Assembly (NCBI GenBank): GCA_025057975.1
Contig: JANWUV010000012.1
Span: 54,953 to 118,952, forward strand
Direction of reading: 5' to 3'
Length of the DNA stretch: 64,000 bases
DNA from: Chloracidobacterium sp.
GTDB lineage: Bacteria > Acidobacteriota > Blastocatellia > Chloracidobacteriales > Chloracidobacteriaceae
In this document: positions 9,658 to 18,648 of the stretch, piece after piece
How the letters are laid out: every line of letters begins with the position of its first letter
Position numbering within the stretch: position 1 is the stretch's first letter
The notes under the pieces: generated by a model
Told to the model about the DNA's origin: nothing
What the model saw: only the letters and a program-made list of their open reading frames with translations
Databases searched by the model: none
Made by a program: the position numbers and the translations under genes

Positions 9658-11844
9658 TTACGGCTCCGAGCGATAGGGTTGTTCGAGATACCGCTGCGCC
9701 TGCTGACTTGCGGCCGCGTCGTCGCCCAGCTCGATGACCTTTTTGTATTCGGCCACGGCGCGGTCGCGCTGACCCAAGGCGTCGTAAGCATTGCCCTTCT
9801 TGAGCGCAGCCCAGGCTTCGACCCAACGCGGGCGCAAATCGCCGTCCAGCGCCTCGTCAAAGGCGTCGCGGGCCTTTTCGTAGTTGCGTTGGCGCAGGTA
9901 CAGCAGGCCGAGATTGTACCACGCCCAACTGCTCCGGCGGTTGACCCGAATGGCGGCTTCAAACTGCTGCTGGGCTTCGGCGAACTCCCCATCTTCGATG
10001 TGCTGGATGCCCCGGCGCACGACGACGGCGACGCGCAGTTCGTCGGAAATCTGCAGAATCTTTATGTCGGGATCAATGATCAGGTCGCGCGGTTCAGAAG
10101 CGGCGCTCAACGTGAAGCTTGCTTCGCGCCCATCAAACTGAAGCGTCACCCGTTCGCTGCCGCCTTTGGCTTCAAGCATTATGTCCACTGGCATGCGGAA
10201 GCCTTCGAGGTTTTGCTCCAGCGTGCCGCGCATGCGGTACCCGCTGCCGGGAATGCGCAGGATTTTATAGTCCGGGACGAATTCCGGGACGCCAGTGGAA
10301 TCCACCCACAGGGCGAAAAACCAGCGCATGTTTTGACCGGCGATCTGGTTCGTCAGGTTTTCAAAGTCGTCCAAGCTGAGGTTTTGGCCAAGGTACTGCG
10401 TGTAGCAGGTGGTCAACAGGCGGAAAAATGTTTCGTCGCCCAGCAAGCCGCGCAGCATCCGAAACACAAACGCGCCCTTGTAGAACATAATCGAGCGGTA
10501 GGCCGCCGATTGGTCGTCGAGTTCCGCCGGCGCGCGCCTGAGTGACGCCTGCGACTCAAACGCCAGCGCCCGCTCCAGCACTTCTCGCACCAGTTCCCGC
10601 AGTTCGCCTTCATTGCGGCGGGTTTCTTCGACAAGTATGTAGGCGTAAGTCGCCAAGCCCTGTGACAACCAAGCGTCGTCAAATGACCTGAGCAAAACAC
10701 CCTGTCCCCACCACTGGAAGGCGACTTCACGGCAGAGCAGTTCACGCGGCAGCGTCCGCGCCTGAAAGACGCGCCCGGCCAGCAGTGTGACGCCGGCGCT
10801 GGTTGAAGCCTCAAGACTTTCGTCGTCAATTTCGACCAAATTCAGCGTTGGCCCGAAGGCGTAGCGCCCGAAGCTTTGTTCATAGCGCGCCAGAGCTTCG
10901 GACACGACCGCAGCGTACTCGGCCGCGCGGGCTTCATTGCCGGGACGAGTGTAAAAGCACACGTCCGTATCGCCTTGTCGCCGCGTCTGCGTTTGATACC
11001 GACCGACGGCGAAGTTCCCAAACAGCACGCGCCGTGTCGAGGCGAACGTCCACCGGGTACGCGGTCCTACCCCGCTCGGCAGCGTCGGCGCAGTGTGCTG
11101 TGGCGCGGTTTGTCCGGGTGGCGCAAAGGCAAGCGGCGACCACAGCTTCGCGCCCGGCCGGCGCGAGCGCGGACGTTGTGACGGGCGCGACGACGCCGGC
11201 CGCGGTGTGGCCGGCGGCTCTGGACGACGCTCCGGCTCCAACGATGGGACGCCCGGCCCTGTCGCCGGCTGCTTGCTCTGAAAGCCGTAGCCGACCACCG
11301 TCAGCCCATCGGGGACGGTGAGGTTCAGGGTGAAGGTGGCGGCGTCAGCGGCGTAGCCGTGGAACGGAAACCATCGCCCGCCGTAGAGCAAATACGCTGT
11401 CCCGTCTGTCCCGACATAAGCCAGCCGCTTGTTCGACAAAACGCCGCCTTCCGCCGAAAGCAACTGCCCAACGTATTCCACGATGACCACAAACGGCGTT
11501 CCCGGTGTTGTGGCGCGCGGCAGCGCAATCCGCAAATCCAAATCACGTAGGCGATCCTGCGTGAACTGCAACGGCTGCCGGTTTTCATCCAGTACACGCT
11601 TGACCTCCAGCGCGCCGTTGAACTCAAACACGACGGATTGCATTGGGCGGGCGGCGTCCATGGTGACTTTGACGCGCGCCACAAAGGTCTGGACGGCTGG
11701 GATGATTTCGGCGTCAATTTGATAGTCCAGAATGTCGAGCGGGTCATTAGCCGGGGCGGCTGTGACGGCTGTCAGGCATCCAATGGCGACGAGTAACCAC
11801 AGCAGGAGGCTGCGCTGCGTTACTTTCCAAAAAGTGTGCGCCAT
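9658..11844 (-). CDS. M1 peptidase-like protein lacking zinc ligands, with C-terminal TPRs
   Basis: Exported protein of 728 residues: signal peptide (about 11-30), an M1 aminopeptidase-like N-terminal beta domain and catalytic-like domain, then TPR motifs (about 610-715, AWYNLGLLYLRQRNYEKARD). The zinc site of M1 enzymes, HEXXH-x18-E, aligns cleanly but is gutted. It reads R372-E373-V-A-F376 with Q395 in WLSQG instead of the second glutamate. Both histidines and the third ligand are gone, so peptidase activity is not expected. A binding, scaffold or assembly role is more likely. A proline/arginine-rich insertion sits near residues 205-250. It overlaps the 3' end of ubiD by 25 bases and precedes the octaheme gene by 11 bases, so the three are probably one operon. 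Confidence 0.85.
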   Translation of the reverse strand: MAHTFWKVTQRSLLLWLLVAIGCLTAVTAAPANDPLDILDYQIDAEIIPAVQTFVARVKVTMDAARPMQSVVFEFNGALEVKRVLDENRQPLQFTQDRLRDLDLRIALPRATTPGTPFVVIVEYVGQLLSAEGGVLSNKRLAYVGTDGTAYLLYGGRWFPFHGYAADAATFTLNLTVPDGLTVVGYGFQSKQPATGPGVPSLEPERRPEPPATPRPASSRPSQRPRSRRPGAKLWSPLAFAPPGQTAPQHTAPTLPSGVGPRTRWTFASTRRVLFGNFAVGRYQTQTRRQGDTDVCFYTRPGNEARAAEYAAVVSEALARYEQSFGRYAFGPTLNLVEIDDESLEASTSAGVTLLAGRVFQARTLPRELLCREVAFQWWGQGVLLRSFDDAWLSQGLATYAYILVEETRRNEGELRELVREVLERALAFESQASLRRAPAELDDQSAAYRSIMFYKGAFVFRMLRGLLGDETFFRLLTTCYTQYLGQNLSLDDFENLTNQIAGQNMRWFFALWVDSTGVPEFVPDYKILRIPGSGYRMRGTLEQNLEGFRMPVDIMLEAKGGSERVTLQFDGREASFTLSAASEPRDLIIDPDIKILQISDELRVAVVVRRGIQHIEDGEFAEAQQQFEAAIRVNRRSSWAWYNLGLLYLRQRNYEKARDAFDEALDGDLRPRWVEAWAALKKGNAYDALGQRDRAVAEYKKVIELGDDAAASQQAQRYLEQPYRSEP

Positions 11845-13268
11845 TTTTCATCCACCTTGCGTTGAATGTCGGCTGTCATGCGATTCTCCCGCGGCCATGG
11901 GCGTGTAAAGCCTTCGCTGGGCCACTTGCGCGTGGCGTCAATACCCATTTTTGAGCCGTATGCTGGCAGCCGCGAGGCATGGTCAAGCGCGTCCACCGGG
12001 CCAAGCGTGAACTGGATGTCACGCTCTGGGTCAATGTTGTTGAGGACATACCACGCGACATAGCTTGGATCATTGACCGGCACGTCGTCGTCCACGACGA
12101 CGACGACCTTCGTGAACATCAACTGCCCCGTTCCCCACAGGGCGTTCATGATTTTGCGGGCGTGGCCCGGGTAGGCTTTCTTGATGGATACAATCGCCAG
12201 GTTGTGAAACACGCCCTCAAAGGGCAAGTGCATATCCACAATTTCAGGGAATTGCCGCCGCAGGACAGGCTTGGCGATTTCGCTGACGGCCTCGCCCATC
12301 CAGCAGTCCTCCATTGGCGGCCGCCCAACAATCGTCGTCTGGTAGATCGGACGCCGCCGATGCGTGACGCAGACGACGTGAAACACAGGGTACTTGTCGG
12401 CTTCGGTGTAAAACCCGGTGTGGTCGCCAAACGGTCCTTCGGTGCGCAACTCCTGCGGGTCAACATACCCTTCGAGAACAATTTCCGCCGTCGCTGGCAC
12501 TTCCAGATCGTTGGTGACACACTTGACCATCGGCACGGGTTTGCCGCGCAGAAAGCCCGCCAGCATCATTTCATCCACGTCGTCGGGGAGCGGGAAAATC
12601 GCCGCGAAGGTCAGGATGGGGTCACCGCCGATGGCGACGGCGACGGGCATGCGCTCGCCACGCTCAAGGGCCTCGCGCCAGTGCGATGCGCCGTGCTTGT
12701 GAATCTGCCAGTGCATGCCCGTCGTACAGCCGTCGTACAGTTGCATCCGGTACATCCCGACGTTGCGGCGTCCGGTCTTCGGGTGGCGCGTGAACACCAG
12801 CGGAAATGTGATGAAGCGCCCGCCGTCCTCCGGCCAACACTGAAGAATCGGCAGCCGGCGCAAATCAAACTCACCTTCTCGTAGGACGATTTCCTGACAG
12901 GGGCCGCGTTTGACGCGCTTGGGGAAAACCGCGCCGAGTTCGGCGAACTTGGGCAGCAGCTTGACTTTTTCCAGCATGCCCTGCGGCGACTTGAAATCGA
13001 GGATTTCGTTGAGCCGTCCGGCGATCTCGGCGTAATCCTTGACGCCCAGCGCCATCAGCATGCGGCGGCGACTGCCCAACGCATTGATCAGCACCGGAAT
13101 GGATGACTCCTCAACGTTTTCAAACAGCAGCGCCGGGCCGCCGGCCTTCGAGACGCGGTCGGTGATTTCCGTGATTTCGAGGTGACAGGAAACGGGCGCT
13201 TTGATGCGTTTGAGTTCACCAGCCTCTTCAAGGGCCTGAATGAACTCACGGAGGTCTTCATAGGGCAT
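11820..13268 (-). CDS. ubiD: UbiD-family prenylated-FMN decarboxylase
   Basis: Cytosolic decarboxylase of the UbiD family, which uses prenylated FMN to remove carboxyl groups from aromatic or unsaturated acids, classically in quinone synthesis. The 482-residue protein starts MPYEDLREFIQALEEAGELKRI. It contains typical UbiD blocks such as GPFGDHTGFYTEADKYPVFHV and the following IVGRPPMEDCWMGEA. An in-frame TTG at 13289 would add seven residues. I prefer the ATG at 13268, where family similarity begins. No UbiX-type flavin prenyltransferase lies nearby. It leads the unit with the M1-like and octaheme genes. Quinone synthesis, such as a menaquinone branch, is the likeliest role, but other aryl-acid substrates are possible. 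Confidence 0.9.
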   Translation of the reverse strand: MPYEDLREFIQALEEAGELKRIKAPVSCHLEITEITDRVSKAGGPALLFENVEESSIPVLINALGSRRRMLMALGVKDYAEIAGRLNEILDFKSPQGMLEKVKLLPKFAELGAVFPKRVKRGPCQEIVLREGEFDLRRLPILQCWPEDGGRFITFPLVFTRHPKTGRRNVGMYRMQLYDGCTTGMHWQIHKHGASHWREALERGERMPVAVAIGGDPILTFAAIFPLPDDVDEMMLAGFLRGKPVPMVKCVTNDLEVPATAEIVLEGYVDPQELRTEGPFGDHTGFYTEADKYPVFHVVCVTHRRRPIYQTTIVGRPPMEDCWMGEAVSEIAKPVLRRQFPEIVDMHLPFEGVFHNLAIVSIKKAYPGHARKIMNALWGTGQLMFTKVVVVVDDDVPVNDPSYVAWYVLNNIDPERDIQFTLGPVDALDHASRLPAYGSKMGIDATRKWPSEGFTRPWPRENRMTADIQRKVDEKWRTLFGK

Positions 13269-13413
13269 GGGTGAACGACGACCAGCCAATCACACGGAGA
13301 AAATCCGGCCTTCGCCTACGCCGCGTCCGACGCAGGGACGGCTTGTTGTCGAAACTAATCCATGTTCGTCGGCGACCGGAAATGGTTTTCGGGGGAGGAA
13401 AGTCGGCGCCAAT

Positions 13414-13446
13414 AAAAAAGCGGGCGAATCAACGACTCGCCCGCTT
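13414..13446 (-). terminator. Rho-independent terminator after tRNA-Ala
   Basis: A perfect 10-base-pair stem pairs 13418-13427 (AAGCGGGCGA) with 13437-13446 (TCGCCCGCTT), closing a 9-base loop. On the minus strand it runs straight into a run of T. It lies 9 bases beyond the tRNA-Ala 3' end and would end a nuoA-nuoB-tRNA transcript. Confidence 0.85.
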
Positions 13447-13455
13447 CACTGTGGT

Positions 13456-13531
13456 TGGTGGAGGTAAGCGGGTTCGAACCGCTGACCTCTGCAATGCCAT
13501 TGCAGCGCTCTCCCAGCTGAGCTATACCCCC
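13456..13531 (-). tRNA. tRNA-Ala (GGC anticodon)
   Basis: The full cloverleaf can be drawn. The acceptor stem is GGGGGTA/TACCTCC with one G-T pair. The D arm is GCTCAGCTGGGAGAGC, the anticodon stem CTGCA/TGCAG, and the 7-base loop ATGGCAT carries GGC. The T arm contains GGTTCGAACC. CCA is encoded in the genome. It is 84 bases downstream of nuoB on the same strand. Confidence 0.95.
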
Positions 13532-13615
13532 ACAGCCGTGAGCTTGAACAGCTCGCAACGAAAACAGTATTCAAGTCGCAGCGTATCGTCAAGCCCTGCG
13601 TGACGATACACGACG

Positions 13616-14152
13616 CTACGCTGCTACAGACTTCTCTAGCTCAATCTTCTCCGGCTCAATGACCTCGTTGCCACGCCCGAACATGAAGCGGGTTGGGTGC
13701 TCGCGCATGATCTTGTCCTGAAGGCGCATCAACCCGTAGAGCAACGCTTCCGGGCGCGGCGGGCAGCCCGGCACGTATACATCTACCGGGATGATGCGGT
13801 CCACGCCCTGCAACGTCGAGTAGGTGTTGAACGGGCCGCCGACGTTGGAGCACGAACCCATCGAGATGACCCACTTGGGGTCGGGCATTTGCTCATAGAT
13901 GCGCCGGACGACCGGGGCCATTTTGAGCGTAACCGTCCCGGCGACGATGATGAGGTCGGATTGACGTGGGCTGGGACGGAAAACGCCGGCGCCAAAGCGG
14001 TCAAGGTCAAACCGCGAAGCGCCCGTCGCCATCATTTCGATGGCGCAGCAGGCCAAACCGAACGTCATAGGCCAGAGCGCGGACTTACGCGCCCAGTTGA
14101 AGATGTAGTCAACCGACGACAGGATTAAACCCGGTGCCTCTTCGCGTACCAC
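13616..14152 (-). CDS. nuoB: NADH-quinone oxidoreductase subunit B
   Basis: Peripheral-arm subunit of respiratory complex I that holds the terminal 4Fe-4S cluster N2 next to the quinone site. The 178-residue protein shows all four N2 ligands: the tandem cysteines in [10 protein letters not shown], one in GSCSNVGG, and one in PGCPPRPE. Translation starts at a GTG (14152), with AAAGGA about 10 bases upstream. It follows nuoA by 84 bases on the same strand. Only A and B are here: nuoC does not follow, and a tRNA and terminator come next. The remaining complex I genes must be encoded elsewhere. Confidence 0.96.
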   Translation of the reverse strand: MVREEAPGLILSSVDYIFNWARKSALWPMTFGLACCAIEMMATGASRFDLDRFGAGVFRPSPRQSDLIIVAGTVTLKMAPVVRRIYEQMPDPKWVISMGSCSNVGGPFNTYSTLQGVDRIIPVDVYVPGCPPRPEALLYGLMRLQDKIMREHPTRFMFGRGNEVIEPEKIELEKSVAA

Positions 14153-14236
14153 GGCTCAACATCCTTTCTTACTACTGCGGGCGTCGGCTTGGGGGCATAC
14201 CGAACAGCGCCGATCTACACGCCCGGTTCAAGCGCG

Positions 14237-14587
14237 TTACACCCAATCCAACGCGCCTTTGCACCAAGCGTAGTAATAACCGACAACCAAGATGCCAATA
14301 AAAACGAAGGCTTCGATGAGTCCAAACAAGGCAAGCTGGTCGAAAATGACCGCCCACGGAAAGAGGAAAATGGTCTCCACATCAAAGATGAGAAACAGCA
14401 TGGCGATGACGTAGTAGCGCACAGAGATGCGCTCTCGCGCGTCGCTAACTGGGTCTACGCCGCACTCGTAGGGCATCAGTTTTTCCCGTGTCATGACCGT
14501 TCGCCGGAAAAAGCGCCCAACCGTGAGCGCCCCAACTGGAATCGCCAACGCGATAGCGAACAGCAGAGCAATGGGAATGTAGCCCAT
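14237..14587 (-). CDS. nuoA: NADH-quinone oxidoreductase subunit A
   Basis: Small membrane subunit of complex I at the joint between the membrane arm and the quinone cavity. The 116-residue protein has three hydrophobic helices. Its central loop carries the family sequence MPYECGVDPVSDARERISVRYY, followed by FLIFDVETIFLFPWA. I chose the ATG at 14587 because MGYIPIALLFAIAL matches the usual N-terminus. The frame continues upstream and an alternative ATG at 14653 would add 22 unconserved residues. No strong ribosome-binding site separates the two. Confidence 0.93.
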   Translation of the reverse strand: MGYIPIALLFAIALAIPVGALTVGRFFRRTVMTREKLMPYECGVDPVSDARERISVRYYVIAMLFLIFDVETIFLFPWAVIFDQLALFGLIEAFVFIGILVVGYYYAWCKGALDWV

Positions 14588-14802
14588 AATGGGGCCGCGT
14601 ACCGGTGCGTCCGTCGCCGCTTGCTGGAGGAGAAAGCAAACCGTGGAAACCATAGCGCCCGGACAATGGGCGAAGCCTTGGCGACTTTCTGTAACCCAGC
14701 GTACGTTGACGGCGGCTGCTCGGCGGCAGGCGTTCCGCCGCGCCGCACAAAGCGCAAGAAGTCCAAACCTGCTGGAGGTCACTTGTTCCAGGCGAATAGG
14801 CG

Positions 14803-14832
14803 TTGACAGCGCCGCAACCGTTCTCATACCTT
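14803..14832 (+). promoter_or_regulatory. Candidate promoter for tRNA-Lys
   Basis: A perfect -35 box TTGACA (14803-14808) is followed 16-18 bases later by the weak -10-like sequence CATACCT. Transcription from here would begin a few bases before the tRNA-Lys 5' end at 14854. The -10 match is poor, so the exact element is uncertain. Confidence 0.45.
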
Positions 14833-14853
14833 ACTGGCTTACGTTTTTCGTAA

Positions 14854-14926
<73 letters not shown>

Positions 14927-14940
14927 TCTTGCTTTCCTAA

Positions 14941-14983
14941 AACAGGCAACGGGCGACAAACGCCGCCCGTTGCCTGTTTTTCC
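14941..14983. terminator. Strong terminator between tRNA-Lys and ccsA
   Basis: A perfect 15-base-pair inverted repeat (14941-14955 with 14964-14978, loop of 8) is followed by TTTTT on the plus strand. A short run of four T's flanks it on the minus strand. It ends tRNA-Lys and, being nearly bidirectional, also suits the convergent ccsA gene that stops at 15003. Confidence 0.9.
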
Positions 14984-15002
14984 CTCCCTGGCCGTTGGGG
15001 AA

Positions 15003-16631
15003 TCAATCCACCCCGGCGTAAGAGTGCAGTCCCGGCAGCAAGAAGCTCACGCCCAAGTACGTGAACAGCACGAAGATGAAGCCCAGCACGGCGAAGTAGG
15101 CTGACGTGCGCCCCTTCCAGCCGTGGACAATCCGCGTATGGAGATAACCCGCATAAGCTAACCACGTCACGAGCGCCCAAGTTTCCTTTGGATCCCAACT
15201 CCAGTACGTCCCCCACGACTCATTCGCCCACACGGCGCCCGTCACCAACATCATCAACAGCAGTGGAAAGGCGACCGAGACGGTCTTGTAGGTGAGGTCG
15301 TCCAGCGCATCCAAGCTGGGGAGTTTTTCCAGCATCTGTCGGCCGCGCCAGGCAAACAGAACAACAAAGGCCGTGCAGGCAATGAGCGTTAGAATGGCCG
15401 ACAACTCAACTGGATTCGAGCTGAAGTTGATTTCCAGAGCGCTGGCGTTCTGGTTGAGCCAGCGCGCGCCTTCCGCCTGCAACTGCTGTGGCGCAAGCGT
15501 CGCCGGATCAAGGTCGGAACGCTTCGCCAACCATGCGCCGAAGGCTTGGTGCTGATTGGGGTTGATGGCGGCGTTGATGTCCATCGGCGACTTCATCCGG
15601 TAGAAAATCGCCCCGAAAATCAGTACCTGAACGATCAGCGCCGCCGCCATTAGGCGGTTACCCCACCGCCGGGCTGATTCGTTGTGGCGGAAGAAGTACA
15701 TAGCCAGGGCAATCGCCGCCGCCGCGTAGACCAGCCAGCCAAGCTGCATCAGCGTTCCGACGCCGGGCAGCGTCGCCCGCAGCGAACCGCCGCCCGCCAG
15801 ATTCAGCCCACTGCCCATCCACCGGACACCCAGCCCGTACGTTCCCGTCGTCAGCACCTTATAGTCGCCGATGGTTGCGTATGTCGCCAAGCCCAAAATC
15901 GCCACCCACAGCGCCATGCTCTCCACGCGGACGCCGTCTTTGAGCAGGTACAGCACAGCGATGCCAAAGCTCACCAGACACACCCCATAGCTGATGGCAG
16001 CGATGCTGACGTGAATCGGGCGCCAGTAGCTCCGCAAAATCGGCTGGAGGGTCGTCACTTCGCTCCCCAGAAAGACGACCAGTGTCAGCGTCAGCGTCGC
16101 CAGCGGCATCGTTACCGCCCCAATAAAGCGATACTTGTCGCGCGTCGTGATAATAAGACTGGCCAAGACGGCGAAGCCCGTGAACGCCAATCCGATGTCG
16201 TAGAGGTTGTTGAGCGGGTAGGTATGCGAAATCTTCTCCATCAACGGCAGCGTATGCCAGACGGCCTGCATCGCCGGTTTGGTCTTTTCAAATTCGATGT
16301 ACTCAATCCACCGCAGGCCCCAAGCAGCGAGATTCATCATGTAGCCAAAGGCCATCGTCCCGATGCCGATGTGTAGCAGGAGCGATTCGCGCCCCAGCAT
16401 CCACATGACGTACGCAGCGGTTGCGCCCAAGTAAGCTAGCAACGCCAGAACGGTTAGATTGCCTTCTTTGAGGACGGTCGGAACTAGACCTGAAGCGCGC
16501 ATCAAAACCAGCAGGGTCGCCGCTGCGATTGGGACAATAAACAGCAAGCTGCGCGACCAAGCCGATTTTGTTTCTGGCGACGAAGCTGTAGAGGGAAGGG
16601 AAGACTCTAAGTTGAGTGCGTCAGTGGACAT
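15003..16631 (-). CDS. ccsA: Cytochrome c assembly protein, CcsA family
   Basis: Multi-pass membrane protein of the System II (Ccs/Res) heme-attachment machinery. It presents heme to apocytochromes at the outer face of the membrane. The 542-residue protein has many hydrophobic helices. Near the C-terminus (about residue 470) it carries the tryptophan-rich heme motif WGTYWSWDPKETWALVTW. Conserved histidines in YWRPIHVSI and HTRIVHGWKG flank this region. The length exceeds that of a typical CcsA (about 320) because of extra N-terminal helices and a long periplasmic loop (about 345-415). GAGGAT precedes the ATG. No CcsB/ResB gene is beside it. It would serve cytochromes such as the octaheme protein encoded 6 kb away. 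Confidence 0.93.
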   Translation of the reverse strand: MSTDALNLESSLPSTASSPETKSAWSRSLLFIVPIAAATLLVLMRASGLVPTVLKEGNLTVLALLAYLGATAAYVMWMLGRESLLLHIGIGTMAFGYMMNLAAWGLRWIEYIEFEKTKPAMQAVWHTLPLMEKISHTYPLNNLYDIGLAFTGFAVLASLIITTRDKYRFIGAVTMPLATLTLTLVVFLGSEVTTLQPILRSYWRPIHVSIAAISYGVCLVSFGIAVLYLLKDGVRVESMALWVAILGLATYATIGDYKVLTTGTYGLGVRWMGSGLNLAGGGSLRATLPGVGTLMQLGWLVYAAAAIALAMYFFRHNESARRWGNRLMAAALIVQVLIFGAIFYRMKSPMDINAAINPNQHQAFGAWLAKRSDLDPATLAPQQLQAEGARWLNQNASALEINFSSNPVELSAILTLIACTAFVVLFAWRGRQMLEKLPSLDALDDLTYKTVSVAFPLLLMMLVTGAVWANESWGTYWSWDPKETWALVTWLAYAGYLHTRIVHGWKGRTSAYFAVLGFIFVLFTYLGVSFLLPGLHSYAGVD

Positions 16632-16921
16632 AGCTCATCCTCAATGATGGGTGAAACCTGCAAGCGGGCGAGTGGTTGAGGGGTCACGCCCGAAGTGTCC
16701 GCCCGGCGACGGCGCGCCACAGAACGTGTGAAACTATACCGACTGCGTTTCAGCGCGACAACCCATCGTCGGCGCTTGCCTGGCGCAGCCGGAATCGTTC
16801 ACGGGAATAGTTCGCAAAAAGACATGGCTTCTACGTAAGCGTTGAACGCGGCTTTGCGCAGCTTCGACGCGGTGCGATAGGCTTCGCTAACCTCAACCGA
16901 GACAGGAATGTCGGACAAGTC

Positions 16922-17929
16922 ATGGCCATCTTTGTGACAGGCGGCGCGGGATTCATTGGCTCGGCTTTTATTCGGGCCTGGGTGAAGCGACACCCGGCCG
17001 AGACCATCATCAACTTCGACAAACTGACCTACGCTGGCAACCTCGATAACGTCGCCGAGGTCGCCGACCATCCGACGTACCGCTTTGTTCACGGCGACGT
17101 TTGCGACGCTGAGGCGCTGCGGGCCGCGATTCCCGATGGCTGCGACGCCATTGTTCACTTTGCGGCTGAGTCGCACGTTGATCGCAGCATTCTGAGCGCG
17201 CGTGAGTTCATCACGACAAACGTCTTAGGAACCCAAGTGCTGTTGGATGTCGCCCGTGAAAAAGGCGTCAAGCGCTTCCTACACATTTCGACCGACGAAG
17301 TTGGCGGGAGCATTCCCGACGGGCAGTTCTTCGCGGAAGACTCGCCGCTTGCGCCGAGCAGTCCGTACGCCGCAAGTAAAGCCGCCGCCGAACACTTGGT
17401 TCGTGCAGCGGCGCATACGTTTGGGTTGGATGTGGTCATCACCCGTACAAGCAACAACTACGGCCCTTACCAGTTCCCAGAAAAACTCATTCCGCTGGCG
17501 CTGACCAACGCGCTGGAGGATCGGCCGATTCCGGTGTATGGCGACGGGCGGCAGGTGCGCGACTGGATTCACGTGGACGACAACTGCGCCGCCTTGCAGA
17601 TTGTGCTTGAGCAGGGTCAACGCGGCGCAACTTATCACATTGGCGGGCGGTCACCCCTTGAGAACCGGACGGTACTGACAATGCTGCTCGATTTGTTGGG
17701 CAAACCAACTTCCCTGCTGACCGAGGTAGCCGACCGCCCTGGCCACGACCAACGCTATGCAGTGGATTGTTCCAAGATTGAGCGTGAACTAGGTTGGCGT
17801 CCGCGGATACCGTTTATGGAGGGTTTGGCGCAAACCATTGCGTGGTATCGTGAACATAGCGATTGGGTGGCGCGGGCGCGCAGCGGCGAGTATCGGCGCT
17901 ACTATGCTCGGATGTACGGTGGGCTGTAG
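16922..17929 (+). CDS. rfbB: dTDP-glucose 4,6-dehydratase
   Basis: NAD-dependent short-chain dehydrogenase of the extended type. It converts dTDP-glucose to dTDP-4-keto-6-deoxyglucose, the branch point to rhamnose and other deoxysugars. The 335-residue protein begins with the Rossmann motif GGAGFIGS (7-14). It has the catalytic S123-T124-D125-E126 block and Y149-x3-K153. The tyrosine usually found after DEV (DEVYG) is glycine here. RfbA, RfbC and RfbD genes are not adjacent, so this is an isolated pathway member. A related nucleotide-sugar epimerase/dehydratase is the main alternative. LTYAGNLDNV strongly favours RmlB. Confidence 0.9.
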   Translation: MAIFVTGGAGFIGSAFIRAWVKRHPAETIINFDKLTYAGNLDNVAEVADHPTYRFVHGDVCDAEALRAAIPDGCDAIVHFAAESHVDRSILSAREFITTNVLGTQVLLDVAREKGVKRFLHISTDEVGGSIPDGQFFAEDSPLAPSSPYAASKAAAEHLVRAAAHTFGLDVVITRTSNNYGPYQFPEKLIPLALTNALEDRPIPVYGDGRQVRDWIHVDDNCAALQIVLEQGQRGATYHIGGRSPLENRTVLTMLLDLLGKPTSLLTEVADRPGHDQRYAVDCSKIERELGWRPRIPFMEGLAQTIAWYREHSDWVARARSGEYRRYYARMYGGL

Positions 17930-18112
17930 ATGCGTCCTGTTTTTTTCAGACATATGCAGGCATGCTTAGTACGGCCGTTCGGTAAGCCTTCCGTCGGCTG
18001 CCGAGTACCCCTTACCAGCCTCCGCGTAGAACCGCCGACGGTCGTGGTGGATGCTCCTGCTACATTTTCTCGGAAGTGGTCTGGAAGCCTGTGCCCCAGG
18101 CGGCTCGCCTGC

Positions 18113-18637
18113 TTAGGGTTTGCGGATGGTGAGCAACTCGCCGCGTCGAAATCGGTCAGAAACCCGCGGATTGAAGCCCCGAACCTGATACGGTAGGTGC
18201 TGCTGCGGCTGAACCGGAATCTCCACTTCCGCGCCCACTTCCACATCCGTCGTCTGTTGCTCGTTGCGAAAGGCGCGAAACTCAAACTCGATTTCCTGCA
18301 CTGGCTGCGACGCCGTAAACGTGACGCTCTTGGCAATGTCCTTGACACGCACATCGGCAAAGCCGGTCTGCCCAAAAGGAATCGCCACGAACGTCACTTC
18401 GTAACTGCCTCGGTCACCGTCGTTTAGGTCTAGCCGGGCGATGACGCGCAGCCGCGCCAAGTTGCCGTATTCCGATGCAACGATTTCCGGCGGATCAAAG
18501 CGAAAGCTCTGAATGCTGACGCGCGGCGGGACTTTGACGACTCTGCCGACCGGCGACTGCGCGACCGCCGGCCGGATTAGCATGCTTCCCAACATTGCGC
18601 CGACGACCAACGCCCGAACGATGCATGACGGCTGCAT
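18113..18637 (-). CDS. Secreted protein of unknown function
   Basis: A 174-residue protein I do not recognise. Residues 1-26 form a signal peptide ending RPAVAQ. The mature part is beta-rich, with no cysteines apart from one in the signal region. It has alternating acidic and basic stretches (RLDLNDGDRGSYEVTFVAIP, VQEIEFEFRAFRNEQ), like a small immunoglobulin-type or lipid-binding beta fold. The start at 18637 is well supported by AGGAG 8 bases upstream. The longer open frame to 18808 lies inside the carotenoid gene. It is the last gene of the dnaK-dnaJ-hspR-crtI unit, 11 bases after the carotenoid gene. Confidence 0.75.
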   Translation of the reverse strand: MQPSCIVRALVVGAMLGSMLIRPAVAQSPVGRVVKVPPRVSIQSFRFDPPEIVASEYGNLARLRVIARLDLNDGDRGSYEVTFVAIPFGQTGFADVRVKDIAKSVTFTASQPVQEIEFEFRAFRNEQQTTDVEVGAEVEIPVQPQQHLPYQVRGFNPRVSDRFRRGELLTIRKP

Positions 18638-18648
18638 AGAGCAATCTC

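Noticed and set aside
16799..17176. Minus-strand frame with a protein-like end (SDIPVSVEVSEAYRTASKL) beside rfbB
   Set aside because: Most of it lies antisense to the rfbB 5' end, there is no plausible start and I recognise no family.
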